Below are positions 7,307 through 17,306 of a stretch of DNA of 64,000 nucleotides, one piece after another. The notes under the pieces were generated by a model. That model ran no database searches. It was not told the origin of the DNA and saw nothing but the letters and a program-made list of their open reading frames with translations. Position numbers and translations under genes: made by a program. How positions within the stretch are numbered: the first letter of the stretch is position 1; each line of letters opens with the position of its first letter. The stretch is from positions 496,001 through 560,000 of the forward strand of contig CAVVAJ010000001.1 of NCBI GenBank assembly GCA_963746255.1. The letters run 5' to 3'. Source of the DNA: DAOVXM01 sp963746255. GTDB lineage: Bacteria > Chloroflexota > Anaerolineae > Anaerolineales > UBA4823.

Positions 7307-10300
7307 TTAGAGCCTTTCCAGAACCAAGTTATCAGCCCCCCGTTCAGGCTTTAGACTGCTCCTAGTTCTCTCCGAACTATCATACTCAATCCCCGCAGCT
7401 TGACGGGCGCGTTCGACGAAGAAGAATAGGCGGTTGAAGAAGTTTACTTCGCTCACCCCCGCATCTAGATCCAGGAAGAGCAGGTTCAGTTCCGTATGGG
7501 TCTCTTTCATCCGTTTTGACACACCCTTGGCGACGACTTGGTTGGCGATACAGCCAAAGGGCTGCAGGCACAGCACATTGGTGATGCCATCCTTAACCAT
7601 GGTCGTCGTCTCGCCGGCAATCAACCAACCTTCCCCATATTGGTGGTTGAGCGACACTACTTTAGCTGCATTTTCGGCGATTTCGCGGATCGAGTGGTGT
7701 GGGCGGTAGTAATGGAAATCGTGCAGCACGGCATGTGCTTTTTTCAGGAAGGAATCCGTATACGGCTCAAGGATGCGGGCAAGCAGCCACAAGAAGTTCG
7801 GGCGTTTGATATTCGTCTCCAACTGCACACCTGCGGTAACAAACCAGCCCAGGAAAAACTCCAGCAGCGAAGGTACTACTACTTCATTGCCCTGGTCGAT
7901 CAGCCACTGCACGACGTGGTTGTTCGAGAAATCGTTATATTTGACATATATCTCGCCCACGATACCGATCTTTGGCATCGCACGGTCTACCGATTCGATG
8001 GCGTTAAAGGCGGCGACGATTTTTTCCAGTTCTTGCAGGATATTCTCTTGGGTCAGCTCGAGTGTGTTGTCATACAGAGGTTCGTGGAACTTATTTGCCA
8101 GCGCCAGTGCCTCACCTTTTTGCACTTCCCGGCAGGCAGTTGCGTAGTACATGTCGGCGATCGCGTCTGCGTAGACTGCCGTCACCACCGCCTTATAGAT
8201 GTACTGTCTGATATTCAGGTCAAAACCAGGCTGTTCATGCAGCTTCTTATTGGTAGTCAGCGCAATTATCGGTACTTTCTCATATCCCGCTGAGATGAGG
8301 GCCCGCTTGAATAATGATGTATAGCAGGAGGCGCGGCACTGCCCACCAGTGATGAACATTCCCACCGCGATTTCATCTAGTTCATATCGCCCAGATTGGA
8401 GCGCCTTGATGATATCGCCGACCAGGACGATACATGGGTAGCACACTTCATTATTCGAGTATTTGAGACCTAGTTCGACCGATTCCCTGTCTGGCGGCGG
8501 CAGCGATTCGAGATTGTAGTCCAGGTCGAGGATCGGACCGGCGATGGTCGGGTCGTTGAAATGCGAGAAGTTCACTGCCAGGATTTTCTTTTTCCGATCT
8601 CCCTTTTCAAAAAGCGCGACCTCTTTCCGTGGCTTGATTTCGACATTCTGGTGGTGACTGTTGCCTTGCAGCGCTTCGATCATCGAACGCAGGCGTAATT
8701 TCGCTGAACCAGTGCTTTCGATCTCGTCAATCCGGATCACGGTGTAGCTGCGTCCATACACGCTGAGGATGCTGCGCACCTCGTCCAGGCTGATGGCATC
8801 AGGTGCACAGGCGAACGAGTTCAGCTGCACGATTTCTACATCCGGTTGCTCAGTCGCCCACTTAGCTGCATGCAGATAGCGGTTCATGTACTCCCAATGG
8901 GTCATCAACTGACGGTTGTGGACGGACGGTTTATCATCCGCTAAGACTGCGTCTTCCGTGATGATGTCAACACCGAAATCCGCCAGGATATCGGGGATCT
9001 TATGGTTGATGTGCGGGTCAATATGGTATGGGTGCCCCATCAACAGCACGATTGGGCGTTCTTCCCGGCGTGCCTTATTCAGGATTTCCTGCCCTAAGTT
9101 GTAGACGGCGCGTTTATATGCAGTTTGAGCTTCCAGCGCCAGTTTGAACGCGCGCCGCGCGGTTCGCTTATCGACACCCAACGAGTCTAAATACTCAACA
9201 CATGCCTTTCGGGTTAGTTTATGATCTGCGAATGTGAAAGTAGGCATATCAAAGGGTATGCCGTACTCCCCCTGTGGATTGATCGCGCTGCTGATCACAT
9301 CCGGATAGCCGGATACGATTGGGCAGTTGAAGTAATTATCCGAGTCGCTGAACTCGGGTGTCTCAAAAAACACCATCGGGTAGAAGATGCGGTCCACCCC
9401 TGCTTCGATCAGGTCAAAAATATGCCCGTGGACTATCTTCGCTGGGTAGCAGATGTTCTCCGACATTACCGTGCCAGCACCTTTTTCATATAATTCACTG
9501 CTTGAAGGTGCTGAAAGCTTTATTTCAAACCCGCATTCGGTTAGCAGCGCATTCCAGAACGGGTAGTTCTCGTACAAGTTCAGCACCCGAGGGATGCCGA
9601 TGATCCCGCGGACTTCTTCCGCTGTCCGGGTCGCCCTATCAAAGAGCAGATCGTACTTCAACTCTGGCAAACTCGTGCCCTTGGGCTTCCGTTCACCCCG
9701 GTTTGTATAGATCCGCTCACAGCGGTTGCCGGTAAAGAACGTATTCTGGTTCTGGAAGATCAATTTAGTGACTGCGCAGCGGTTCTCGCAACCCCGGCAG
9801 CGGATCTGCTTCTTCTCGTAATCGCTCGCCGTACCCAGGTTTTCCAGGCCGATGAAGCTGCTCTGCCGGTGACCATTCTGCGAGAAACGCTCGCGGGCAG
9901 TCAAAGCAGCCCCATATGCACCCATCAGCTCGGCGATATCCGGGCAGGTCACTGGTCGCTCGATTAAGTTCTCCATTGCTTTCTGCACTGCTGGGTTGCG
10001 GAAAGTCCCACCTTGGACAACGACATGTTCACCCAAAATCGAAGTATCCGTGATCTTCAGCACTTTGTGCAGTGCGTTCTTTATTACCGAGTAAGCCAAC
10101 CCAGCGGAGATATCCTCAATTGGTGCCGCCTCACGCAGTGCTTGCTTCACCCTTGAATTCATAAAAACGGTGCAGCGTGAGCCCATGTCACACGGGTCAG
10201 CGGCATGGCATGCGATCTGGGCGAAATCAGCAATTCCGTAATCCATGTTGCGCGCAAATGACTCGATAAACGATCCGCAGCCTGATGAACAGGCCTCATT

Positions 10301-11641
10301 GATCTCGATATTCTGGATATGCCCATCCTGGACAAAGATTGCCTTCATATCCTGACCACCGATATCCAGGATGAAGGAGACATCCTTATCGTACGCCTTA
10401 GCGCCTTCGAAATGAGCGAGTGTTTCCACCATCCCGCCGTCAAACCCAAACGCACTGTGAATCAGGTCTTCCCCGTAGCCAGTTACGTTGCTGTAGGCAA
10501 TCACGGGGGGATTCGCGACCTGGTCGAACAGCGCGCGCAGCTTACCCAGCCCGATTTGCACCGCTTGGATAGCATTCCCCTTGTTGTTGGCATAATAATC
10601 AAAGACGATTCTGCCCTTGATGTCAATCAGCACTGCTTTTGAAGTTGTTGAGCCTAAATCTACCCCCAGGAAACAATTCTCGCCCTGTACATCAGCGATT
10701 TTCACCCTCGGCGTGCGGTGATGCTCACGAAGGTCTTTCCACTCAGCGAGATTTACTTTATCGGTAAAAAGCGGTTTTAACCGCTGATGACCATTTGTGC
10801 CATGACTGCGCTCTTCATGGAGCAATGCAATGAGTTCGCTGATACTGTATTCGCCCTTGCCATTATGTTCTGCGAGAGCGGCCCCGAGCGCAGGGAGCAG
10901 TTCCAGGTTGTTGGCCACAATCACATCAGCCGGGGAGATTTCCAGCACTTCACAGTACGCTTCTTTCAGTGCCGGTAGGAAAGTTAACGGTCCGCCGCTG
11001 AAAATAAACTTCGGTTTTGGATTATAGCCGCGCGCCAGCGTGGCTAACGTCTGGAACACGAGTGCATGGAAGATCGAAGCAGCGATATCCTCACGGGCAA
11101 TATCCCGGCTGAGCAGGTTCTGCACATCCGTTTTGGCAAAAACACCACAGCGCGATGCCATTGGGTAGAGTTGGGTGTGATTTTCCGCCAGATCATTAAG
11201 TACCGGCAAAGAGACATTCATCAAGGTTGCCATCTCATCGATGAAAGCCCCGGTTCCCCCGGCGCAGGAACCATTCATACGGATGTCAGGGATCCCGGTC
11301 TCATCAAAGAAGATGATTTTTGCATCCTCGCCACCGACATCGATCAACGTTTTCACCTGCGGGTAGAGCTGCTTAACAACTTCCGCCGACGCGACGACTT
11401 CTTGGATGAATGGAAGTCCGTATTTCTCACCAACCCCCATGCCCGCTGAACCGGTGATCAGCAGGTCCAAACCGCGATCACCAGTGATCGCGCTCGCTTT
11501 CTCAAGAATCGTGATCAGGGTGGTGATTGTCGCGGCTTTATGACGGCGGTAATCAGAGAAGATAATCTGATCTGCGCGGTCCAAGATGACCACTTTGGCA
11601 GTAGTCGAGCCGATATCAATGCCAATTCGAAAATTATCCAA
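7307..11641 (-). CDS. giant acyl-CoA dehydratase activase fusion (BadF/BcrA ATPases plus DUF2229/HgdB-like)
   Basis: A 1444-residue fusion. Two ASKHA ATPase modules lie in tandem: IGIDIGSTTAKVVIL at 6-20 with Cys126 (GSCAGGTG) and Cys165 (SRCGVFAKTD), then FLGVDLGSTTSKAVLID at 324-340 with Cys451/455 (ACSSGCGS) and Cys490. Such Cys residues hold the bridging [4Fe-4S] cluster of 2-hydroxyacyl-CoA dehydratase and benzoyl-CoA reductase activators. A CRGCENRC motif at 615-622 and the DUF2229 region with ENICYPAK follow, then HgdB-like segments with GHPYHIDP, EVCYPC and GGQCRASC. Family role: ATP-driven electron transfer at very low potential. Translation appears to begin at TTG 11641 (GAGAGG nine bases upstream). 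No separate dehydratase subunits are nearby, so the partner is unknown. Confidence 0.88.
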   Translation of the reverse strand: MDNFRIGIDIGSTTAKVVILDRADQIIFSDYRRHKAATITTLITILEKASAITGDRGLDLLITGSAGMGVGEKYGLPFIQEVVASAEVVKQLYPQVKTLIDVGGEDAKIIFFDETGIPDIRMNGSCAGGTGAFIDEMATLMNVSLPVLNDLAENHTQLYPMASRCGVFAKTDVQNLLSRDIAREDIAASIFHALVFQTLATLARGYNPKPKFIFSGGPLTFLPALKEAYCEVLEISPADVIVANNLELLPALGAALAEHNGKGEYSISELIALLHEERSHGTNGHQRLKPLFTDKVNLAEWKDLREHHRTPRVKIADVQGENCFLGVDLGSTTSKAVLIDIKGRIVFDYYANNKGNAIQAVQIGLGKLRALFDQVANPPVIAYSNVTGYGEDLIHSAFGFDGGMVETLAHFEGAKAYDKDVSFILDIGGQDMKAIFVQDGHIQNIEINEACSSGCGSFIESFARNMDYGIADFAQIACHAADPCDMGSRCTVFMNSRVKQALREAAPIEDISAGLAYSVIKNALHKVLKITDTSILGEHVVVQGGTFRNPAVQKAMENLIERPVTCPDIAELMGAYGAALTARERFSQNGHRQSSFIGLENLGTASDYEKKQIRCRGCENRCAVTKLIFQNQNTFFTGNRCERIYTNRGERKPKGTSLPELKYDLLFDRATRTAEEVRGIIGIPRVLNLYENYPFWNALLTECGFEIKLSAPSSSELYEKGAGTVMSENICYPAKIVHGHIFDLIEAGVDRIFYPMVFFETPEFSDSDNYFNCPIVSGYPDVISSAINPQGEYGIPFDMPTFTFADHKLTRKACVEYLDSLGVDKRTARRAFKLALEAQTAYKRAVYNLGQEILNKARREERPIVLLMGHPYHIDPHINHKIPDILADFGVDIITEDAVLADDKPSVHNRQLMTHWEYMNRYLHAAKWATEQPDVEIVQLNSFACAPDAISLDEVRSILSVYGRSYTVIRIDEIESTGSAKLRLRSMIEALQGNSHHQNVEIKPRKEVALFEKGDRKKKILAVNFSHFNDPTIAGPILDLDYNLESLPPPDRESVELGLKYSNNEVCYPCIVLVGDIIKALQSGRYELDEIAVGMFITGGQCRASCYTSLFKRALISAGYEKVPIIALTTNKKLHEQPGFDLNIRQYIYKAVVTAVYADAIADMYYATACREVQKGEALALANKFHEPLYDNTLELTQENILQELEKIVAAFNAIESVDRAMPKIGIVGEIYVKYNDFSNNHVVQWLIDQGNEVVVPSLLEFFLGWFVTAGVQLETNIKRPNFLWLLARILEPYTDSFLKKAHAVLHDFHYYRPHHSIREIAENAAKVVSLNHQYGEGWLIAGETTTMVKDGITNVLCLQPFGCIANQVVAKGVSKRMKETHTELNLLFLDLDAGVSEVNFFNRLFFFVERARQAAGIEYDSSERTRSSLKPERGADNLVLERL

Positions 11642-12068
11642 AGCACTTATCCTCTCAGCGATTGATTATATCAAGATTGGATAGGATTACACTCCAGCTC
11701 GCCCCGGTTATGTCAAAAGAGTTCTGCTTCTGTGATGAAGTCCGTGTTGCAGGCCAAAACAGCAGTTTCTTCCATTATTGTTTAGTCTAATAAATAGTGC
11801 TGTCTCGGTCAACTAAATTTTGTAGTGATATATGATGACATTTGTCATGTTTTGTTTTTGCCAAATCGTACAAGCCGTGCAAGCTGGGACTTTTCGGGCA
11901 CTGCGGTGAAAATACCTCAATCAGTTAAGTGTTACCATTTCGGGAACATTTAGCGGAATCAATTTTATGCCTACCGTAATTGATTGATCAACTGATTCGC
12001 ACTTGCCCTATCACTGATCACATCTATAATAGATATAACAATCGTTTCCCTATATCGGTAGGAGCGCG
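11642..12068. other. divergent intergenic region between activase and LuxR regulator
   Basis: A 427-base AT-rich stretch without a credible coding frame. It must hold the divergent promoters of the activase and the MalT-like regulator; only the latter is recognisable (12003-12030). Its length suggests room for regulator sites, but no clear repeat or palindrome was found. Confidence 0.5.
12003..12030 (+). promoter_or_regulatory. candidate promoter of the LuxR/MalT regulator gene
   Basis: TTGCCC at 12003-12008 and a perfect TATAAT at 12025-12030 are spaced by 16 bp. The leader to the ATG at 12069 would be about 30 nt, with TAGGAG at 12060-12065 as ribosome-binding site. Confidence 0.55.
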
Positions 12069-14726
12069 ATGTATAACTCGCTGCTGCAGACCAAGCTGAA
12101 TATCCCGTTCGTCCCACCGGGGTGGATCTCGCGTCCACGCCTGCTGGACCTGCTTGATGGCGGTCTGGACCATAAGCTTACTTTGCTCTCCGCGCCAGCT
12201 GGCTACGGAAAATCGACCCTGCTTGCGGATTGGATTCACTCACGAGATCTGCATGCCGCTTGGCTCTCTATCGATAGCGGTGAAGATGATTACCCACGCT
12301 TTCTCGCATACCTTTTAGCCGCGCTGAACAAGATCACGGATTTGATCGACGATTCCGCTTTGCGCGTGTACTCTGCCGCTCAACCTGGTTTGCAGCAGGC
12401 TTCTTTGACCGTGCTGATCAACCAGATCACTCGCATACCGGGGGAGTTCGTGGTTGTTTTGGATGATTACCATATCATCCAGGAGAAAACGATCCACCAG
12501 GCGATAGACTTCCTACTTCAGCACCTGCCTCTCCAGCTGCATCTTATCATCTCCACCCGTGCTGATCCACCACTCCAGCTCGCGCGGTTGCGCGGTCAAG
12601 GGCAGTTGGTCGAACTGCGGGTTGAAGATCTGCGCTTCACGGACCAAGAAGTTGGTGATTATTTCGGTGCCAACCTGTCCGGTGTACTCACCGCTCAGCA
12701 GCTCTCAGGTCTAGATGCTCGCACCGAAGGCTGGCCAGCGGGCTTGCATTTGGCAGCATTATCCCTGCGCGACCGCCAAGATGTCGCCGGTTTTATCGAA
12801 TCGTTTTCTGGTAGCCACCGCTATATCCTCGATTATTTGCTCGAGGAAGTCCTCGCAAAACTCACCCCTGAGCAGTGTGTTTTTTTAACACAGACTTCTA
12901 TCTTGGAGCGTCTATCAGCCCCGCTTTGTGACACCATCACCGGACGCCAGGACAGCCAATCCATGCTGCTCGGCTTGGAGCAAGCGAACCTTTTCATCAT
13001 TCCACTAGACGACCAGCGCCAGTGGTACCGCTATCACCCCCTCTTTGCCGACTTACTCCGGAACCGGCTGGCCTCTGGTGACAAAAGCTCAATCCACCAG
13101 CTGCACCAACGCGCCAGTAAATGGTATATAGAAAATAACTACCCCTCGCAAGCGATCACGCATGCTATTCGTGCACAAGATTATCCAATCGCAGCTAGAC
13201 TTATCGAAGATGCCGCGATCCCGGCTCTTTACCGCAGTGAGATCGACACTTTGCTCGGTTGGTTCGAACATCTCCCCCAAATGATAATCACCAGGGATTC
13301 AAACTTGCATTTTCTCCAGCTCTGGGCGCAGCTGCTGAAGTACTATCGTATAAAAGAGATTCAACGCCATCTTTCACAGCTATCGCAGGGGGATGAGCTG
13401 CTGAGTGCGCGGAAAGCCGCCGTTGAAGCCTTTATATCTGTCACTATCGCTGAATTTGCCCAAGCTGAGAAATACGCCCAGCAAGCCTTGTCGTCCCTGC
13501 CCGCAGAAGAAGACTATTTCCGCAGCTTGGCAATGTGGATGCTGGGTATATCACGGGCGGGTAGGCAGGACTTGGAAGGTGCCTTCCAAGCTCTCGAGAA
13601 GTTAGTCCATACCAGCCAAGCGCAGGACAATTTGATGTTTACCGTTCTGGCAACCAGCCAGATGGCACGTGTCCGTCTGCGCCAAGGACGCTTGAATGAA
13701 GCTTTCAAGCTTTACAACCAAGCCTTGGGACGAGCTTATGATAATCAAGGCAACCTGCTGCCCATCGCCGGGGAAGTCTTGATGGGGCTCGGAGAATATT
13801 ACCGGGAATTGGACCAGCTGGATAAAGCAGCCGATTTGATTGCACAGGGGATCGAGCAAACGAACCTCTGGCGTGATGTCGCCGCGCTAGATGGCTACAT
13901 TTCACTTGCGCGTCTCTACATATCTGAAATGGAATGGGAAATGGCCGAAGGAGCGTTGAGGACTGCAATGCAATTGGCACGCAAATACGATGTATTGGAA
14001 TTGGATGATCGTCTGGTTGAGATGTGGCAAGCACGGCTTTGGATTGCGCGCGGGGAATATGCTGCCGCTCGGAAGTGGGCACATGCGCTGGGTCTAACTG
14101 ATATTTCCGACTGGGAAACCCTGCAGTACCGGGAGCATATTGAAGCAATGCTGTTGAGCCGCGAAGCGGTCATTTATGCTCGCCTTTGCTACCATGGTAA
14201 AGCGTACCAAACAGTTATGCAGATTGCAGATCGGGTCTCGCTTCTCTTCCAGAAGCTCGGCCGGTTGGACACGGTCATTGAGTTGTTGATACTCAAATCG
14301 CTGACATTACAAGCAATGGGTGCTGGAGAGGGCGCCGTGACGGCCATTGTAGATGCGCTAAAGATCTCGGCACCAAGCGGCTTCCTCAGAATTTATCTGG
14401 ATGAAGGCCAGCCATTATTGACCCTGCTGCGTAAAGCCGCCGGCCGTGATGTCCCCCAACCATATTTTAACCAGCTGCTGGCACGCTTCCCGGCTGCAGA
14501 CAGACCAACTCCCCCCATTATCCAAAACCTGATTGAGCCGCTGAGCGCACGTGAGCTCGAGGTGCTGCGGCTCCTAGCCACCAACCTCACCGCACCCGAG
14601 ATCGCCGATGAGCTGGTGGTCGGTGTGAGTACGGTACGCACGCATATCAAGAACATCTATGCCAAGCTGGAAGTCCATAAACGATCGGCCGCGGTCGACA
14701 AAGGGATCGAGTTAGGCTTACTATAA
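12069..14726 (+). CDS. LuxR-family ATP-dependent regulator, MalT-like (LAL)
   Basis: An 885-residue STAND-type transcription activator. The N-terminal conserved QTKLNIPFVP and Walker A (APAGYGKST, residues 42-50) open the NTPase domain; a Walker B-like VVLDDYH follows, then the HPLFADLLRNRL segment at the end of the NTPase/arm region. A long TPR-like helical sensor domain covers roughly residues 390-790. The C-terminal LuxR helix-turn-helix (LSARELEVLRLLA, then VSTVRTHIKNIYAKL) binds DNA. Full length and intact. The inducer would bind the TPR region. It is divergent from the activase and upstream of the phosphotransferase/MFS pair, either of which could be its target. Confidence 0.92.
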   Translation: MYNSLLQTKLNIPFVPPGWISRPRLLDLLDGGLDHKLTLLSAPAGYGKSTLLADWIHSRDLHAAWLSIDSGEDDYPRFLAYLLAALNKITDLIDDSALRVYSAAQPGLQQASLTVLINQITRIPGEFVVVLDDYHIIQEKTIHQAIDFLLQHLPLQLHLIISTRADPPLQLARLRGQGQLVELRVEDLRFTDQEVGDYFGANLSGVLTAQQLSGLDARTEGWPAGLHLAALSLRDRQDVAGFIESFSGSHRYILDYLLEEVLAKLTPEQCVFLTQTSILERLSAPLCDTITGRQDSQSMLLGLEQANLFIIPLDDQRQWYRYHPLFADLLRNRLASGDKSSIHQLHQRASKWYIENNYPSQAITHAIRAQDYPIAARLIEDAAIPALYRSEIDTLLGWFEHLPQMIITRDSNLHFLQLWAQLLKYYRIKEIQRHLSQLSQGDELLSARKAAVEAFISVTIAEFAQAEKYAQQALSSLPAEEDYFRSLAMWMLGISRAGRQDLEGAFQALEKLVHTSQAQDNLMFTVLATSQMARVRLRQGRLNEAFKLYNQALGRAYDNQGNLLPIAGEVLMGLGEYYRELDQLDKAADLIAQGIEQTNLWRDVAALDGYISLARLYISEMEWEMAEGALRTAMQLARKYDVLELDDRLVEMWQARLWIARGEYAAARKWAHALGLTDISDWETLQYREHIEAMLLSREAVIYARLCYHGKAYQTVMQIADRVSLLFQKLGRLDTVIELLILKSLTLQAMGAGEGAVTAIVDALKISAPSGFLRIYLDEGQPLLTLLRKAAGRDVPQPYFNQLLARFPAADRPTPPIIQNLIEPLSARELEVLRLLATNLTAPEIADELVVGVSTVRTHIKNIYAKLEVHKRSAAVDKGIELGLL

Positions 14727-14748
14727 ATCCTCCTGATAATCCAGCGAA

Positions 14749-14767
14749 CCCCCAGATCATTTGGGGG
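14749..14767 (+). terminator. weak hairpin after the LuxR gene
   Basis: CCCCCA (14749-14754) pairs with TGGGGG (14762-14767) across a seven-base loop 23 bases after the stop codon. There is no T-run, so termination may be inefficient and the regulator could read into the phosphotransferase gene. Confidence 0.4.
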
Positions 14768-14908
14768 ATAAATCATCTCAATCCCCCAATTTTGGTGATG
14801 CCAGATCACCCACCCCTTTGCGATACTTCAGTCATTACATTAGACTTGAATATTGTTCAGAGAGTAAACACTCTAGAACAACGTACCAATATCGGATTGG
14901 AGGTAATG

Positions 14909-17254
14909 ATGGAGAAACTGGTTAAAACGTTTACTGAGATTTCTACCCAAGAGAGGAAACAAGCTGGCGGCAAGGGAGGTACGCTCGCCCGGTTGTATCA
15001 AGCTGGTTATCCTGTCCCGGATGGGTTTGTCATCTTACCAGCCGCGTTCTATGACGATGAGTTATCGCCCCATGCATGGCAGCAAGTGGTGGCTAATTTG
15101 CAGGAAATGCGCCGCTCAAACGGAGCAACTGCCTTCGCTGTCCGTTCTTCCGCACTGAGTGAAGATTCAGCCTTTGCATCGTTTGCGGGTGAATTTGAGA
15201 CCGTGTTGGATGTGCATACGGACGAAGCAGTTCGTGGAGCCATAAAACATGTTTACCACTCGCGGGAGACTGAACGGGTGAAAGCCTACAGCCAAGCGAA
15301 AGGTCTCGATGAGACCCATGAGATCGCCGTCGTTGTCCAGCAATTGGTCCGGGCGGAGATTTCAGGCATCCTCTTCACCGCTGATCCCGTGATGGGAAAT
15401 CGCTTCACGATGACTGGTAACTACGTCTACGGTTTTGGCGAGGAACTGGTCTCAGGCGAAGTGGAACCATATACCTTCACTCTGCAGCGGCCAAAAGGGA
15501 AATATAACGGGCCAAAGGATATGAAACGCTATGCCAAAAAGCTCTATCGTCTAGCTTGTCGCTTGGAGGCAGAGCTCAATGGCCCTCAGGATATCGAGTG
15601 GGCGATCGCAGATGGACGCTTATATCTGCTGCAGTCGCGACCGATTACTACTTTAGTTGAGTATGATCCAACCACTGGCGAGTACAACAGCAGTTTCGCC
15701 GGCGATTATGTCTGGATAGGGACTGAAGTCTTCCCCGATGTGATGACGCTGAGCTCTTTTTCGATTTACAACCATTTCCACAATTTCGAGATGGAAGGGA
15801 TGCGCAGCACCGGTAATATCGGTGGGCGCTTCTATATGAACTACTCATTCATGGATTCACTCATGGCGGCTTATGGCCAAGACATCACTTCCTATGTAGA
15901 AAAAGCCACCGGGCTTAATGTCAGCCCGGTCACATCGCCCGTAGTTCCGCTCAGTCGGTGGCAGATCATCAGATATATGCTGCCAATCCAGATCAAGCTC
16001 CTGCCAATGCAGAGCAAAATGATGAAAAAGTTTGACGAGATCATCAACAATAACCCGTGGCGCTGTACAGAACTGCTCGAGCAGTTAGGCAAAACCAACT
16101 CCAAGGAGGCTTTGGCAGCCCTCTGGGAGAGTGATATCTACCCGCAGTTCTACAACTTGCTAATGGTCCAGGATAAGTCGAATGAAGATTATTTCAATCC
16201 TTTTCTATCTGCGCGCAAAAAACTGATCAATCTCATCGGGCAGGAGCAGGCAGATGCCCTACTTTCCAATTTAGTGGGCGGTACCGGCAGCCTTTCCAGC
16301 CTCAGCCCAATGCTGGGGATTCAGCAAGTAGCCGAGGGTAAGCTGAGCCGTGATGACTATACGAAGATCGCTGGACACCGGCCAACACGCGAGGACGAGA
16401 TCTCTGTCCCACGCCCATATGAAGATCCGGATTGGATAGAAAAGCGTTTAGCAGAATATGTTGCAGCCCCAGTTGATTACCCAGCCATGCTGGCCCAACG
16501 CGCAAGCGAATATGATGCCGCCTGGCGTGAATTCGCGGTCCGGTTCCCAAAGCAAGCATACCCGATCAAGAAAAAGCTGGACAAAACTACCACAGCGATG
16601 GAGAAACGGGAGGTCATTCGCTCAGAGCTCACCCGGTCGCTGGGTGTCATCCGGGCTTGGTTCCTGCAGGTGGGAACACTCACTGATTTAGGTGATGGCA
16701 TCTTCCATCTGTTGGATTTTGAGGTGCTGTCCCTCCTCGCAGGCGACCGTTCGGCAGTGCAGTACATTCCCAAACGGCGGGAAACATACCAACGGCAGTG
16801 TTCGCTGCCGAACTACCCACCGGTGATCAGTGGGCGCTTTGACCCCTATCGATGGGCTGAAGATCCCCAACGGCGCAGTGATTATTTTGACTCGCATGCT
16901 GACCTGCACATCGAAGAAGATCCACGAGTACTCACAGGACACCCCGGCTCTGCGGGCCGGGTGGAAGGTGTCGTACGGATCATCCACTCTCCCGAGGAGG
17001 GCAACCAATTTCTTCCGGGTGAAATCTTAGTTGCTTCCAGCACAAATGTCGGTTGGACCCCGCTTTTTCCACACGCTGCGGCGGTGATTACCGATGTGGG
17101 CGCACCCCTATCGCATGCTGCCATAGTGGCCCGCGAGCTGGGAATACCCGCCGTTGTCGGCACCGGGAACGCCACCATGCGGTTGAAGACCGGCGACCGG
17201 GTGATCGTAGATGGCGGGAAGGGCACCGTCCAACTGCTCAACGAAAGACTTTGA
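14909..17254 (+). CDS. rifampin-phosphotransferase-like PEP-synthase-type enzyme
   Basis: A 781-residue enzyme in three parts. An N-terminal ATP-grasp domain of the PEP synthase/PPDK type comes first (GGKGGTLARL, FAVRSSALSEDSAFASFAGE, GILFTADPV, DIEWAIADGRLYLLQSRPIT). A central region of about 380 residues follows. A C-terminal swivelling phosphohistidine domain ends the protein, with TDVGAPLSHAAIVARELGIP carrying the catalytic His. The pyruvate-binding TIM barrel of true PEP synthase is missing. That ATP-grasp / middle / His order is the plan of rifampin phosphotransferase, which inactivates rifamycins with ATP; a PEP-synthase relative with another substrate is the alternative. ATG 14909 lies five bases after GGAGG (another ATG at 14906 is too close). 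Confidence 0.75.
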   Translation: MEKLVKTFTEISTQERKQAGGKGGTLARLYQAGYPVPDGFVILPAAFYDDELSPHAWQQVVANLQEMRRSNGATAFAVRSSALSEDSAFASFAGEFETVLDVHTDEAVRGAIKHVYHSRETERVKAYSQAKGLDETHEIAVVVQQLVRAEISGILFTADPVMGNRFTMTGNYVYGFGEELVSGEVEPYTFTLQRPKGKYNGPKDMKRYAKKLYRLACRLEAELNGPQDIEWAIADGRLYLLQSRPITTLVEYDPTTGEYNSSFAGDYVWIGTEVFPDVMTLSSFSIYNHFHNFEMEGMRSTGNIGGRFYMNYSFMDSLMAAYGQDITSYVEKATGLNVSPVTSPVVPLSRWQIIRYMLPIQIKLLPMQSKMMKKFDEIINNNPWRCTELLEQLGKTNSKEALAALWESDIYPQFYNLLMVQDKSNEDYFNPFLSARKKLINLIGQEQADALLSNLVGGTGSLSSLSPMLGIQQVAEGKLSRDDYTKIAGHRPTREDEISVPRPYEDPDWIEKRLAEYVAAPVDYPAMLAQRASEYDAAWREFAVRFPKQAYPIKKKLDKTTTAMEKREVIRSELTRSLGVIRAWFLQVGTLTDLGDGIFHLLDFEVLSLLAGDRSAVQYIPKRRETYQRQCSLPNYPPVISGRFDPYRWAEDPQRRSDYFDSHADLHIEEDPRVLTGHPGSAGRVEGVVRIIHSPEEGNQFLPGEILVASSTNVGWTPLFPHAAAVITDVGAPLSHAAIVARELGIPAVVGTGNATMRLKTGDRVIVDGGKGTVQLLNERL

Positions 17255-17257
17255 CAA

Positions 17258-17283
17258 AAGGGGCAGCGATTAATCTGCCCCTT
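17258..17283 (+). terminator. intercistronic hairpin
   Basis: A perfect 9-bp GC-rich stem (AAGGGGCAG at 17258-17266 with CTGCCCCTT at 17275-17283, eight-base loop) sits three bases after the phosphotransferase stop and 24 bases before the MFS start. The T-tract is short, so it may attenuate or stabilise rather than fully terminate. Confidence 0.6.
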
Positions 17284-17306
17284 ATCCCCAACCATAGTGT
17301 GCTCAA

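Noticed and set aside
7538..8293. A 251-codon plus-strand frame inside the activase region
   Set aside because: It lies wholly opposite the intact activase gene and has no recognisable motif or ribosome-binding site.
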